Assembly (NCBI RefSeq): GCF_016865425.1
Contig: NZ_AP023355.1
Span: forward strand, 5,330,198 to 5,394,197
Length of the DNA: 64,000 nucleotides
Origin: Actinocatenispora thailandica
GTDB taxonomy: Bacteria; Actinomycetota; Actinomycetes; Mycobacteriales; Micromonosporaceae
Direction of reading: 5' to 3'
Shown one piece after another: positions 8,830-17,380 of this stretch (the first letter of the stretch is position 1; the number at the start of each line of letters is the position of its first letter). Below the pieces are notes generated by a model that was not told the DNA's origin, made no database searches, and saw nothing but the letters and a program-made list of their open reading frames with translations. A program made the position numbers and the translations under genes.

Positions 8830-10185
8830 TCATCGCTCGGCCGGGGCCGTCGCGGCAAGCCCCAGCAACGGCGGCAGCGGGCCGGGGCCGCCGGTCTTCA
8901 GCAGCGCCACGTACCGTTCGGCATGCCGCCGGTACAGGCTCGGGGTCGGGAAGCCGCGGTCCCGCGCGGCACTGTCGATCTCCGCGGGTTCGCACCCCCA
9001 CAGCCGGGCGAAGCAGGCATCGACGACCTCGGGCCGGAAGTGCAGCCGCCGGGCGCCGCCGGTGGTGGGCAGCCACGCGTTGGCCCGCCCGGCCAGCTCG
9101 ACGACCCGGGCCGCCGCCCGCCACAGTTCCGGGCGGTCCAACCGGTCGGCGAACGGCGGCGGCGACAGCTCCGGCAGCCGCCAGGCACCACCGGCCCGGA
9201 CCATGGCGGTGAGCGCACCGGCCGCCGGGTCCAGGACGCGGCGTTCGGCCATCGACAACCAGTCGGCGTCGAACCCGGTCATCAGGCCGTGCTCACGCAG
9301 CCAGGCCACGGCCCGGGTGGTGAGGTCCGGGTCGCCCGGCGCCAGACCGGTCAGGCTGGCCAGCACCGCACGGCGAAGCAGCGCCGGATACTCCGGGTGC
9401 AGCAGCATGATCGCCAGCACCAGGTCCAGCCGGCTGACCCCGTCGGCGGCCGGCCGGCTCTGCTCCAGCCACCACCGCCGCTGGTTGCCGGTGCCGACGT
9501 TGTCGATCGGCGCGTCCCCGGGGCCGTGCGGCGCGAGGGAGCCGGCCGCCGCCGCGGCCAGCAGGGCGCGCGCGTCGCTGGCCTTCGCGTCCGGGCGGCG
9601 CCGCCGATGCCAGTCCAGGAACGTGCGGATGTCGTCGGCGGCCGGATGGGCGCCGGCGGCCAGCCGCTGCAGGGCGCGCAGCGACCGGGCGCGGAACGGC
9701 AGCGCGCGGGCGGCGGCGAGTACCCGCTCGGTGGCCGCCACGGTCATCGCGTGCGACTCCGCCGCGGCCCGCAGCGACAGCCGGATGTTGACCAGCGGTT
9801 CGCTCAGCGACCGGTACCCGTCCTCCTGCGGCGCGTGCACGACGGCGACCTCGTCGTCGCCGGTCACCACGCCGTCCCGGTACAACTCGAAGACCGCACC
9901 GACCCCGCGCATCCCGTACGGCCAGAGTTCCGCGGCGCGCAGCGCGCCCATGCTGCCGGCACCGGCGACCACCGCACCCGCGGCGAGCGTACCGAGGATC
10001 TCCTTGTGCCGCACCGGAGCGGTGTGCAGGAAGAAGCCGTCCACGATCAGCACCCGGTCGCCCTCGCCGGCGTCGACCCGGAACAGGTCGCCGTGCCGGA
10101 TCGGCGGCAGCACGGTCACGCCGGGCAGCAGCTCGGTGGCCTCGGCAGGCGACAGCGACGGTCCGAGGAAGAGGTAGTCGCTCAT
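8830..10185 (-). CDS. tfuA: TfuA-domain protein, YcaO partner
   Basis: 451 residues. The first about 130 carry the TfuA signature: FLGPSLSP at the start, LIVDGFFLHTAPVRHKEI, then GAGSMGALRAAEL followed by GMRGVG. TfuA proteins assist YcaO enzymes in putting thioamides into peptides (thioviridamide-type RiPPs, and McrA glycine in methanogens). The remaining about 300 residues are Ala/Arg/Leu-rich, predicted helical and not assigned by me; many stand-alone TfuA proteins are shorter. Its ATG overlaps the YcaO stop (ATGA), so the two are made together, fitting a complex. The radical SAM gene starts 52 bases further on. Confidence 0.88.
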   Translation of the reverse strand: MSDYLFLGPSLSPAEATELLPGVTVLPPIRHGDLFRVDAGEGDRVLIVDGFFLHTAPVRHKEILGTLAAGAVVAGAGSMGALRAAELWPYGMRGVGAVFELYRDGVVTGDDEVAVVHAPQEDGYRSLSEPLVNIRLSLRAAAESHAMTVAATERVLAAARALPFRARSLRALQRLAAGAHPAADDIRTFLDWHRRRRPDAKASDARALLAAAAAGSLAPHGPGDAPIDNVGTGNQRRWWLEQSRPAADGVSRLDLVLAIMLLHPEYPALLRRAVLASLTGLAPGDPDLTTRAVAWLREHGLMTGFDADWLSMAERRVLDPAAGALTAMVRAGGAWRLPELSPPPFADRLDRPELWRAAARVVELAGRANAWLPTTGGARRLHFRPEVVDACFARLWGCEPAEIDSAARDRGFPTPSLYRRHAERYVALLKTGGPGPLPPLLGLAATAPAER

Positions 10186-11366
10186 GCCTCACCGTCCGCG
10201 AACGACAGGCCGTCCAGCGGGAACAGCCGCAGCCCGGGCGCGAACACCTTGACCGCGGGCACGCCGACCTCGGGACGGCTGAGGTCGACCGCGAACGGCT
10301 CGACCCCGGTGTGCCGGCGTACCCGCTCGGCGAGCCACCCCAGCGCCGCGCTCGCCGAGTCCGGCAGTCCCGCCGGCCGGGGCCGGATCGGTACCACGGA
10401 GCCGAAGGAGAAGTCCGGTGGCGGCGCCGCGGGCCGCTCGTCGTAGGCGGCCAGCACGATGTCGTCGCGGGCCCCGGCGACCGCAGCGAGCCGCGACTGC
10501 ATCGCCTCACCCAGCGCGCGGCCGGCCGCGATCTGCGGATCGAGGTGGCAGCCGAACCCGCCGTAGTTGGCCGGATAGCCGTCGGCCCAGATCCGCCCGC
10601 TGTAGCAGGGAACACCGACCGGGTTGGTGATGTCCATCAGCTCGATCCGGCAGCCGGTGCGGTGCAGCGCGGCCACCACCTGCCCGGTCGTCTCGTTGGT
10701 CGAGGAGTCCGGATCGACGCCGATCCGGTCGACCGCGGAGCGCTCCACCAGATCGCTGATGCAGTCCCGCTCGACCAGTTCGAGCAGCCCGTGCAGGGCG
10801 GCTTCGGTCACCGAGTTCCCGCAGGCGTTTCCGTTGCTGGTCGGGACGAACAGGGCCAGCGCCAGGGTGCGCTGCCGCACCGAGTCGAGCAGGATCAGAT
10901 CCGCCGGCACCAGCATCCGGGTCCCGGTGAGCAACCCGGTCCCCGCCACCCAGTCCAGCACGGTGTGCTCGGTGAGCAGCGACCCGGCCGCGAGGTTGAG
11001 CGAACGCACGTCGTAGGGCAGTCCGACATCGTGTGCCGATCCGCGGGCAACCGGTGCCACGCCCGGGTTCTCGGCGTGCCAGGCCTCGATGGACTCCATC
11101 GCCGCGCTGACCCGCGACTGGGCCGGGTCGATCGCCATACCCATGCTCACCGCCACGGTGGCACCCGTCGGGCGCAGCCCGGTGTGCGTGGGAATGCCGA
11201 AGTCCTCCAGATCGGTGATGTCGGCGATGCGGGTGATGCCCAGCATCGGCAACACCGGGCGGATGCGCTCCCAGGTACGTTCCGCCTCGCTGACCCGGTA
11301 GGTACCGCTGCGCAGCACGATCCGGTCGATGCCGCTCGCCGCATGGAAACCGGCTGCCACCGTCAT
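10182..11366 (-). CDS. ycaO: YcaO-family ATP-dependent enzyme (probable peptide thioamidation)
   Basis: 394 residues from the ATG at 11366, preceded by GGGAGGG. YcaO hallmarks are visible: SRVSAAMESIEAWHAE (ATP/Mg-binding SxxxAxxE region), then FVPTSNGNACGN and ALHGLLELVERD (ALxELxER motif). YcaO enzymes activate backbone amides with ATP to form azolines, amidines or, with TfuA, thioamides. The C-terminus ends without the PxPxP tail of azoline-forming YcaOs, and there is no separate E1/ocin-ThiF partner nearby. Both points favour TfuA-dependent thioamidation. It lies downstream of the precursor gene and is translationally coupled to TfuA. The chemistry is inferred from the family, not from this sequence alone. 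Confidence 0.9.
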   Translation of the reverse strand: MTVAAGFHAASGIDRIVLRSGTYRVSEAERTWERIRPVLPMLGITRIADITDLEDFGIPTHTGLRPTGATVAVSMGMAIDPAQSRVSAAMESIEAWHAENPGVAPVARGSAHDVGLPYDVRSLNLAAGSLLTEHTVLDWVAGTGLLTGTRMLVPADLILLDSVRQRTLALALFVPTSNGNACGNSVTEAALHGLLELVERDCISDLVERSAVDRIGVDPDSSTNETTGQVVAALHRTGCRIELMDITNPVGVPCYSGRIWADGYPANYGGFGCHLDPQIAAGRALGEAMQSRLAAVAGARDDIVLAAYDERPAAPPPDFSFGSVVPIRPRPAGLPDSASAALGWLAERVRRHTGVEPFAVDLSRPEVGVPAVKVFAPGLRLFPLDGLSFADGEA

Positions 11367-11459
11367 GGACCCTCCCTGCCCGCGAACCCGGTTCGACGCC
11401 GGGCGCATCCGCTGGACTCGCAGCCACTACAGCAGCAACGCGGTTCGACCGGAAGACAG

Positions 11460-11473
11460 CGGATGCGCATCCG
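11460..11473. repeat. 14-bp perfect palindrome between precursor and ycaO
   Basis: CGGATGCGCATCCG reads the same on both strands. It lies about 100 bases before the YcaO start, in the gap below the precursor hairpin, and could be an operator or part of RNA structure. No regulator is assigned. Confidence 0.4.
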
Positions 11474-11530
11474 GCCGGTCCCGCACGAGACGCTGGCGGG
11501 CGCTGCCGGCGACGCCATCCATCGGTGCAA

Positions 11531-11566
11531 CGGTCGGGCCGGCGGTCCCGGTCGCCGGCCCGACCG
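11531..11566 (-). terminator. hairpin (terminator or attenuator) just after the RiPP precursor gene
   Basis: Perfect 13-bp stem (11531-11543 with 11554-11566) and 10-base loop, beginning 9 bases after the precursor stop on the minus strand. It would end most transcripts after the precursor and let a fraction read on into ycaO-tfuA-rSAM, the usual way to make more substrate than enzyme. Confidence 0.7.
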
Positions 11567-11575
11567 CGCGGCCGG

Positions 11576-11971
11576 TCAGACGATCAGGACGATGACGTTG
11601 TTGTGGTTGTTGTTGTTGTTTCCGGGTGCGGTGGCGGCGTTGTAGCCGGCCGCGACCAGGTCCAGCTCGTCCTCGGTCAGCTCGCTCAGGTCGATCAGCG
11701 GCGTACCGGGCACATGCAGGACGTGCCGACCGGGGGTCGCGTTCCAGTCGGCCAGGACCTGCTCCTGGGTGAGCACCTCGCTCGGCTGGCTGCGGTCGAG
11801 GACGACCTCGGCACCGTCGGCGACCGTCAGCCCGGCGGCGATCGCGTAGCCGCGCGGGTCGCTCTCCAGCCGCGCCGCCTCCGCCTCGTCCCGCCACACG
11901 GCCATCACCATGTCCGAGTACGCCTCGATGAACCGGCGCTCCGGTGTCTGGTCGAGTTCCTTGTCGCTCAT
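11576..11971 (-). CDS. RiPP precursor with NHLP leader and Asn-rich core
   Basis: 131 residues; start ATG at 11971 behind GAGGAG. Residues about 10-75 look like a nitrile-hydratase-alpha-like leader: an RRFIEAY start, MAVWRDEAEAARLESDPRGY, then AAGLTVADGAEVVL. The leader ends with the acidic ELTEDELDLVAAG, typical of C39-peptidase cleavage sites, so cleavage after Gly109 is likely. The predicted 22-residue core starts YNAATAPG, continues with five Asn, His and two Asn, and ends VIVLIV. It has no Cys or Ser and one Thr, so heterocycles and lanthionines are nearly excluded. Thioamides (YcaO/TfuA) and C-methylation (B12 radical SAM) fit better. Its neighbours are all RiPP enzymes. The mature product is unknown. 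Confidence 0.88.
   Translation of the reverse strand: MSDKELDQTPERRFIEAYSDMVMAVWRDEAEAARLESDPRGYAIAAGLTVADGAEVVLDRSQPSEVLTQEQVLADWNATPGRHVLHVPGTPLIDLSELTEDELDLVAAGYNAATAPGNNNNNHNNVIVLIV
11597..11620 (-). repeat. (AAC)n microsatellite encoding the Asn tract of the core
   Basis: Eight consecutive GTT/GTG triplets on the given strand (AAC x5, CAC, AAC x2 in coding sense). A pure triplet repeat in the core can gain or lose Asn residues by slippage without shifting the frame. Confidence 0.85.
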
Positions 11972-12317
11972 GGCTTCTCCTCACTGTCGGCAGCGCCTGG
12001 TGGCACCTCCGGGAGAAAGCTAGATCCGTTTCGTGGCAACGAGAAGGGCCCGGCCGGGATGGCAGCGGGTTCAGCCGTGGCGGTGCTCGCACGCGGACCG
12101 GGTCGGTGCCGTCGCCGGTACCGGCCGCGGCAGCGAATCGAGCCCGGTCGCCGGCAGCGCCGGAGGCATCGAGCGCGGTCGATCGCACGATCTGCCGTCG
12201 CCGTTGCACGAATCGGTGCCAATCCGGCCGCCCGGGAGCCGAATCGAGGGTTTACCCGAATGTGCGCTCCGCCCCGATGGCTCTACGGTCGGACAGGTAC
12301 CTGGGGAGGAGACAACC
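11972..12317. promoter_or_regulatory. divergent control region between precursor and MerR-like regulator
   Basis: 346 bases with no gene. Both flanking starts have strong ribosome sites (GAGGAG for the precursor, GGGGAGGA for the regulator). Less GC-rich patches lie at 12015-12050 (TTCTCGTTGCCACGAAACGG on the minus strand) and 12240-12265 (GAGGGTTTACCCGAATG), plausible places for the two promoters. No exact promoter is assigned. Confidence 0.5.
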
Positions 12318-13064
12318 ATGAACGACGAGGTCGCCGCGGTGCCGATCGCGGCCGGTCGGTCCCGCCGGTACAGCGTGACCGAGCTGGCCGCCACGGTCGG
12401 CATGTCCGCACGCAACATCCGCGCCTACCAGAGCCGCAAGCTGCTGCCGCCGCCGTGCCGGCAGGGCCGGCTGGTCTACTACGACGAGCAGCACGTCGGC
12501 CGGTTGCGGACGATACGAACGCTGCAACGGCAGGGGTTCAACCTGGCCGCGATCGGCGCCATGCTCGGCGTGGCCGGCGACTCGCCCAGCGACAGCACCC
12601 TGCTCGCCACCCTGCGCCGGCTCGGCCAGGACAAGCCCACCCTGATGTACGCGCTGGCCCGGCACGGCGTGGTGAGCCGCACCGAAGCCGGCGTCGCCCA
12701 TCCGGTACGGCCGCGCGCGCTGCAGGCGGCCCTGGCGCTGGGGCGCTCCGGGGTGGACCCGACCACCGCGATCGTGCTGCTCGCCGAGACGCTGGAGCGG
12801 CTGCGGCCGCTCGGCGACGACCTGATGCGCTCGGTCAGCACCCGCGTCGTCGCCACCACCTCGGGGGTCGGCAGCAGCCAGCGGTCCTGGGCCGACCTGG
12901 ACAGCGCCGCGGTCGAGCTGGCCAGCGCGCTGATCGCGATGCTCACCGAGTCGTTTCGGGCGACGCTGGAGAACATCGCCGACGACATCGTCGGCGACCT
13001 GATCGCGCAGCGTTTCGCGCCCAGCCGGCTGGTGTCCGTCGACCGGCGCATCGACAACGGCTGA
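12318..13064 (+). CDS. MerR-like regulator inside the RiPP locus
   Basis: 248 residues from the ATG behind GGGGAGGA. Residues about 15-85 form a MerR HTH: RYSVTELAATVGMSARNIRAY, then the wing RLVYYDEQHVGRLRTIRTL. The usual MerR RYYE motif is altered to IRAYQSRKLLP, seen in MerR-like regulators with changed spacing. The C-terminal 150 residues are helical and not assigned, possibly for sensing a peptide or other ligand. It is divergent from the precursor gene and convergent with the exporter operon, so it probably controls one or both. No metal-binding Cys cluster is visible. Confidence 0.8.
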   Translation: MNDEVAAVPIAAGRSRRYSVTELAATVGMSARNIRAYQSRKLLPPPCRQGRLVYYDEQHVGRLRTIRTLQRQGFNLAAIGAMLGVAGDSPSDSTLLATLRRLGQDKPTLMYALARHGVVSRTEAGVAHPVRPRALQAALALGRSGVDPTTAIVLLAETLERLRPLGDDLMRSVSTRVVATTSGVGSSQRSWADLDSAAVELASALIAMLTESFRATLENIADDIVGDLIAQRFAPSRLVSVDRRIDNG

Positions 13065-13097
13065 CCGGATCGTCCGGCCTGGCGGCGCGTTCGCGCT

Positions 13098-15209
13098 TCA
13101 GTCCGCGACCGCGTCGTAGCGCCGGGCGTCCGGTTCGGGGTCGGTCAGCAGCTGCCGCCGCGCCAGCCGGTGGAACGGGCCGGTGGTGTCCGCCCGCAGC
13201 AGTGCCGGCGTGCCCTGCTGCACGATGCGGCCCTCGTCCAGCACGACGATCCGGTCGGCGTCCAGCACCGTGGACAGCCGGTGCGCCACCACCAGCCGGG
13301 TCACCCGCAGCGCGGCCAGGTTGGCCACCACGACCTGCTGCGTGCGGTTGTCCAGCGCGCTGGTTGCCTCGTCCAGCAGCAGGATCCGCGGCCGGCGCAC
13401 CAGCGCCCGGGCGAGCAGGATCCGCTGCGCCTGGCCGACCGACACGGTGCTGGTGCCCGCGGCGACGATCGTCTCCAGGCCCATCGGCCAGCCGGCGACC
13501 TCGTCGGCGAGCCCGGCGAGGCGAAGGGCGCGCTGCACCTCGGCAGGGTCGCCGTCACCGCCGGCCACGTTCTCCCGCACGGTACCGGGCAGCAGGCTGG
13601 AGTGCTGGAGCACCACGCCACACTGGCGGCGCACCGCGGCCAGGTCCAGGGTCGCCAGGTCGCGCCCGTCGTAACGGACCTGGCCGGCCGAGGGGGTCTC
13701 GAACCCCAGCAGCAGCCGCAGCAGCGTCGACTTGCCGCTTCCGCTGGGGCCCACCACCGCGACGAACTCCCCCGGCGCGATCTCCAGATCGAGGTCGGGG
13801 ATCAGCGCCGGCCCGTCCGACCGGTAGCCGAACGAGACCTGCCGGAACCCGATCGCACCGCGCAGCGCACCCGGATCGGCGCCGGCCTCCTGCCGCTCCC
13901 GTGGCGCGGCCAGCACCGTACCCACCCAGTTCATTCGGGGCAGTACCAGCACCACCGTGGCGGCGCCGGCGAACAGGACCGTGGCGGAACCGAACAGCAG
14001 GCCGAACGCGGCGTTGACGGTGAAGAACCGTTGCGGCGTCAGGATGGCCGACGCCGGGCCGACGGCCAGCGCGTACAGGATCAGCTGGGCCGCCATCGGC
14101 AGCATCGACGCCAGCACGGTCGGCAGCGCATGGGCCCAGCGCACCCGCCGTACCGACCGCTGCGCCTCGCGGTTGCGGCCGGACCACCGGTCGAACACCC
14201 GGCGCTGCGCCGCCGACAGGTGGATGCGTTCGATCCCGGACAGCACCTGGTTGGTGAGGGTGATCATGCCGAACTCGCGGGGCAGCGCCTCGCGCTGACG
14301 ACGCGCCGCGACCCGGAACAGCGGCAGCAGGGCCAGCAGCGCCAGCCCGATCAGCGCCGCCGCCAGCGCCGCCAGCACCGGGCTGACCACCAGCAGCAGC
14401 ACGAACTCCAGCAGCACCGTGAACGTGGCGCCGACCAGCTGCACCGGTAGCCCGGCCAGGTTGTCGCGGGTCACCGACATGCTCAGGGCGATGTCGGTGA
14501 TCTCCCCCGCGCCGCGGTGGGTGAAGAACCGGGCGGGCAGCCGCAGCAGCGCATCCCACAGCGGCAGCTCGGTGTCGTACCGCAGGATGCCCTCCAGCCG
14601 CAGCACCCGCAGGTTCGCCGCCACGCCGAGCAGGCTGGCCAGCACCGACGCCGCGCCGTAGGCCAGGGTCAGCCCGGACAGCAGCGACACCCCGGCGCCG
14701 TCGACCAGCGCACCGAACACCACGCCGCTGACCAGCGGGGTGGCCAGCGAGAACGCCGCGACCAGCGCACCGGCCAGGACCAGCCGGACCAGCTCGGCCC
14801 GGCTGCCGTGCAGCGCACGGCGCAGCAGCCCGCCGGCACCGGTACCGGCCGGGACCGGCAGCACCGGCCGCTCCGCGCAGTCACCCAGCTCGGCCGCCAC
14901 GGCGGCCGAGATCCTCTGCACGGCCCCGGTATCCGGATCGACCCGGCGGTAGCACCGGCCGCGGAACAGCAGGACGGCCGGCCGTACGGGTGCGCCGGTC
15001 CAGCACAGCAGCGGCCCGAGGTTCACCCGCCACCACGCCGGCCCCAGGGTGATGCGGTGCAGCCGGATCCCGCTGCGGCCGGCGACGGCCGCCACCGCGG
15101 CGCGTGGATCGGCCGGCGCCGGGCCGAGCGGTACCCGGACCGGGTGGCCGGTGCCGGTGGTCAACGCCCGCAGCACGGCCACGGCGCGGCGATAGTCCCT
15201 GTCGTCCAC
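13098..15209 (-). CDS. NHLM-type ABC transporter, peptidase-less partner (ABC2)
   Basis: 703 residues from a GTG at 15209, eight bases after the stop of the C39 transporter. The first about 130 residues are a non-transport domain (WWRVNLGPLLCWTGAPVRPAVLL, CYRRVDPDTG) typical of the second NHLM exporter ATPase. An ABC membrane domain follows, then an ATPase with Walker A GPSGSGKST, signature VSVGQAQR (in place of LSGGQ), Walker B ILLLDEATSAL and the switch VAHRLST. In NHLM systems this protein pairs with a C39-bearing ABC protein and an HlyD-like adaptor to cleave and export leader-bearing peptides. It is the last gene of the export operon. Confidence 0.85.
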   Translation of the reverse strand: MDDRDYRRAVAVLRALTTGTGHPVRVPLGPAPADPRAAVAAVAGRSGIRLHRITLGPAWWRVNLGPLLCWTGAPVRPAVLLFRGRCYRRVDPDTGAVQRISAAVAAELGDCAERPVLPVPAGTGAGGLLRRALHGSRAELVRLVLAGALVAAFSLATPLVSGVVFGALVDGAGVSLLSGLTLAYGAASVLASLLGVAANLRVLRLEGILRYDTELPLWDALLRLPARFFTHRGAGEITDIALSMSVTRDNLAGLPVQLVGATFTVLLEFVLLLVVSPVLAALAAALIGLALLALLPLFRVAARRQREALPREFGMITLTNQVLSGIERIHLSAAQRRVFDRWSGRNREAQRSVRRVRWAHALPTVLASMLPMAAQLILYALAVGPASAILTPQRFFTVNAAFGLLFGSATVLFAGAATVVLVLPRMNWVGTVLAAPRERQEAGADPGALRGAIGFRQVSFGYRSDGPALIPDLDLEIAPGEFVAVVGPSGSGKSTLLRLLLGFETPSAGQVRYDGRDLATLDLAAVRRQCGVVLQHSSLLPGTVRENVAGGDGDPAEVQRALRLAGLADEVAGWPMGLETIVAAGTSTVSVGQAQRILLARALVRRPRILLLDEATSALDNRTQQVVVANLAALRVTRLVVAHRLSTVLDADRIVVLDEGRIVQQGTPALLRADTTGPFHRLARRQLLTDPEPDARRYDAVAD

Positions 15210-15217
15210 GCGACCCC

Positions 15218-17380
15218 CTACTCGCTCGACCGGATGAGGCGGCGGTACGTCTCGCTGCACCGCATCAGCTGCTCGTGCCGGCCGCGATCGACCTCCCGGC
15301 CGCGGTCGAGCACCAGGATCAGGTCGGCGTCCCGGATCGTGGACAACCGGTGCGCGACGGTGAAGCAGGTGACGCCGATCCGGCGCAGGTTCTCGTCGAC
15401 CCGCAGCTCGGTCTCCGGGTCCATCGCGCTGGTCGCCTCGTCCAGGATCAGCACCGCCGGCTCGCGGACCAGGGCTCGGGCCAGTTCCAGCCGCTGCCGC
15501 TGGCCACCGGAGAAGTTCGCGCCGCGCTCGGTGACGACCGCGTCCAGCCCACCCGGCCGCGCCAGCACCTCCCGGTCCAGCTCGGCCAGCCGCAGCGCCC
15601 GCAGTACGGCACCCTCGTCGACGTCCGGGTCCCACATGGTGACGTTCTCCCGCACCGTGCCGGAGAACAGCGACGGGACCTGGTCGACCATCGCCACCCG
15701 GGCCGCCCAGTGTGCCGGGTCGACCTCGTCGGGTGCGATGCCGTCGACCGTGACCCGGCCGGAACGGGGCCGGTAGAGACCCGCGAGCAGCCGCGCCACC
15801 GTCGACTTGCCGGACCCGGTGGCCCCGACCAGTGCCACCCAGCCGCCGTGCGGCACCCGCACCGTGAAGCCGGCGAGCACCGGCGCCGAGGCCGGGGTGT
15901 ACCCGAAGTCGACCCGGTCGGCGACCAGCACGCCGGTACCGATGGTGCGGCCGGCCGGCCGCGGCGGATCGGCCGGCCGGGCGTGCTCGATGTCGCGCAA
16001 CCGGGCCAGATCGGCGCCGAGCTGCTGCATCCCGGCCGTGGTGCCGATCACCGACTGCAGCGGCCGGTGGAGCGCGGCGAGCACGCTCTGCATGGCCACC
16101 AGCGACCCCACCGTCAGCGTCCCCAGCGACACGTGCCGGCTGCCGAGCACGATCAGCAGCGCGGTACCCGCCGCGGCCAGCAGAGGCGGCACCGCACCAA
16201 GCACCGCCAGCGGTGCGGCGGCGCGCTGCTCGGCGGACAGTGTCGCGGCCTGTTCGGCCGCCAGCCGGGCGAACCGATCGTCCTCCCCGCCACCGACCTT
16301 GATCGGCTCGATCAGCGCGACCGTCCCGTACAGCAGGGTGTCCCGGCGGGTCCGGGCCGCCTCCACCGCCGCCGCGGTCGCGACCCGCCGCGCCGCCGAC
16401 ACCCGCAGTACGACCACGTTCAGCCCGGCCAGCAACAGCACGCACAGCCCGATGACCGGGTCGTACCAGCAGAGCAGGACCGCGTAGCCGGCGACCAGGA
16501 GCAGGTCGGTGACCATGCCGGCCAGCTGCCGGGTCACCGCGTCCGCGACGCGATCGACGCTGCGCACCCGGCGGGTCAGGTCGCTGGGCTGCCGCTGGGT
16601 GAAGTAGCCGATCGTCAACCGCATCAGGTGCGCCATCAGGTCAGCGGCCTGCCCGACCGCCACCCCGAACTCGGCCCGCACCAGCAGCCGCTGCTGGCAC
16701 AGCCCGGCGAGGATCGTCAGCACACCAGCCGCGGCGATCGTGCTCAGCACGACGGTCGCGTCGGTCGCGGTCGCCCCCGCGGCCAGTACCCGGTCCACGA
16801 ACACCCGCGCCAGCATCGGCGACACCAACGCCAACGCGGCCAGCGTCGCGGTCAACAGTGCCAGGGCCGGCACCGCGCCGACCGCGGCGCGCAGCCGGCC
16901 GGCCAGCGCCGGCAACAGCCGGTACCGGCTTCCTCCCCGGCGGAAGTCGGGGCCCGGTGCGAACGTCAACGCCACGCCGGTGAAGGCGGCGTCGAACTCC
17001 GTCCTGGCCACCACCCGCCGCCCGCTCGCCGGATCGTTCAGGTACGCCCGCCGCTCGGTCAGCCGCTCCACGACCACGAAGTGGGAGAACTCCCAGAACA
17101 GGATCGCCGGCAACCCGACGTTCGCCAGTGCGGCCGGTTCGCAGCGAAACCCCTTCGCCACCAGGCCGTAGCGGCGCGCGGCACGCAGCAACCCGGACGC
17201 CGTCGAACCGTCCCGGCTGACCCCGCACGCCTCCCGCATCTCCTCCGGCGGCACGTGCCGGCCGTGGTAGGCGAGTACCGAGGCCAGTGCCGCCGAACCG
17301 CACTCGACCGCCTCCAGCTGGATCACGACGGGGGTACGGCGTCGGGCCCGCGCGGTGAGCCGCGCCCAGCCGGTACTCAC
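15218..17380 (-). CDS. NHLM-type ABC transporter with C39 leader peptidase (ABC1)
   Basis: 720 residues; the GTG at 17380 overlaps the stop of the HlyD-like gene (GTGA). The N-terminal C39 peptidase has its catalytic Cys27 in VIQLEAVECGSAAL, His100 in EFSHFVVVER and Asp116 in LNDPASGRR. A six-helix ABC membrane domain follows, then an ATPase with GATGSGKST, FSGGQRQRLELAR and LILDEATSAMD. The protein should cut the NHLP leader after AAG and export the core. The gene sits in a tight four-gene operon (sagB, hlyD, ABC1, ABC2) that faces the same way as the enzyme operon. Confidence 0.92.
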   Translation of the reverse strand: MSTGWARLTARARRRTPVVIQLEAVECGSAALASVLAYHGRHVPPEEMREACGVSRDGSTASGLLRAARRYGLVAKGFRCEPAALANVGLPAILFWEFSHFVVVERLTERRAYLNDPASGRRVVARTEFDAAFTGVALTFAPGPDFRRGGSRYRLLPALAGRLRAAVGAVPALALLTATLAALALVSPMLARVFVDRVLAAGATATDATVVLSTIAAAGVLTILAGLCQQRLLVRAEFGVAVGQAADLMAHLMRLTIGYFTQRQPSDLTRRVRSVDRVADAVTRQLAGMVTDLLLVAGYAVLLCWYDPVIGLCVLLLAGLNVVVLRVSAARRVATAAAVEAARTRRDTLLYGTVALIEPIKVGGGEDDRFARLAAEQAATLSAEQRAAAPLAVLGAVPPLLAAAGTALLIVLGSRHVSLGTLTVGSLVAMQSVLAALHRPLQSVIGTTAGMQQLGADLARLRDIEHARPADPPRPAGRTIGTGVLVADRVDFGYTPASAPVLAGFTVRVPHGGWVALVGATGSGKSTVARLLAGLYRPRSGRVTVDGIAPDEVDPAHWAARVAMVDQVPSLFSGTVRENVTMWDPDVDEGAVLRALRLAELDREVLARPGGLDAVVTERGANFSGGQRQRLELARALVREPAVLILDEATSAMDPETELRVDENLRRIGVTCFTVAHRLSTIRDADLILVLDRGREVDRGRHEQLMRCSETYRRLIRSSE

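Noticed and set aside
11412-11575. A second small precursor gene between ycaO and the known precursor
   Set aside because: No start with ribosome site and no leader-like frame; the space holds only the hairpin and a 14-bp palindrome.
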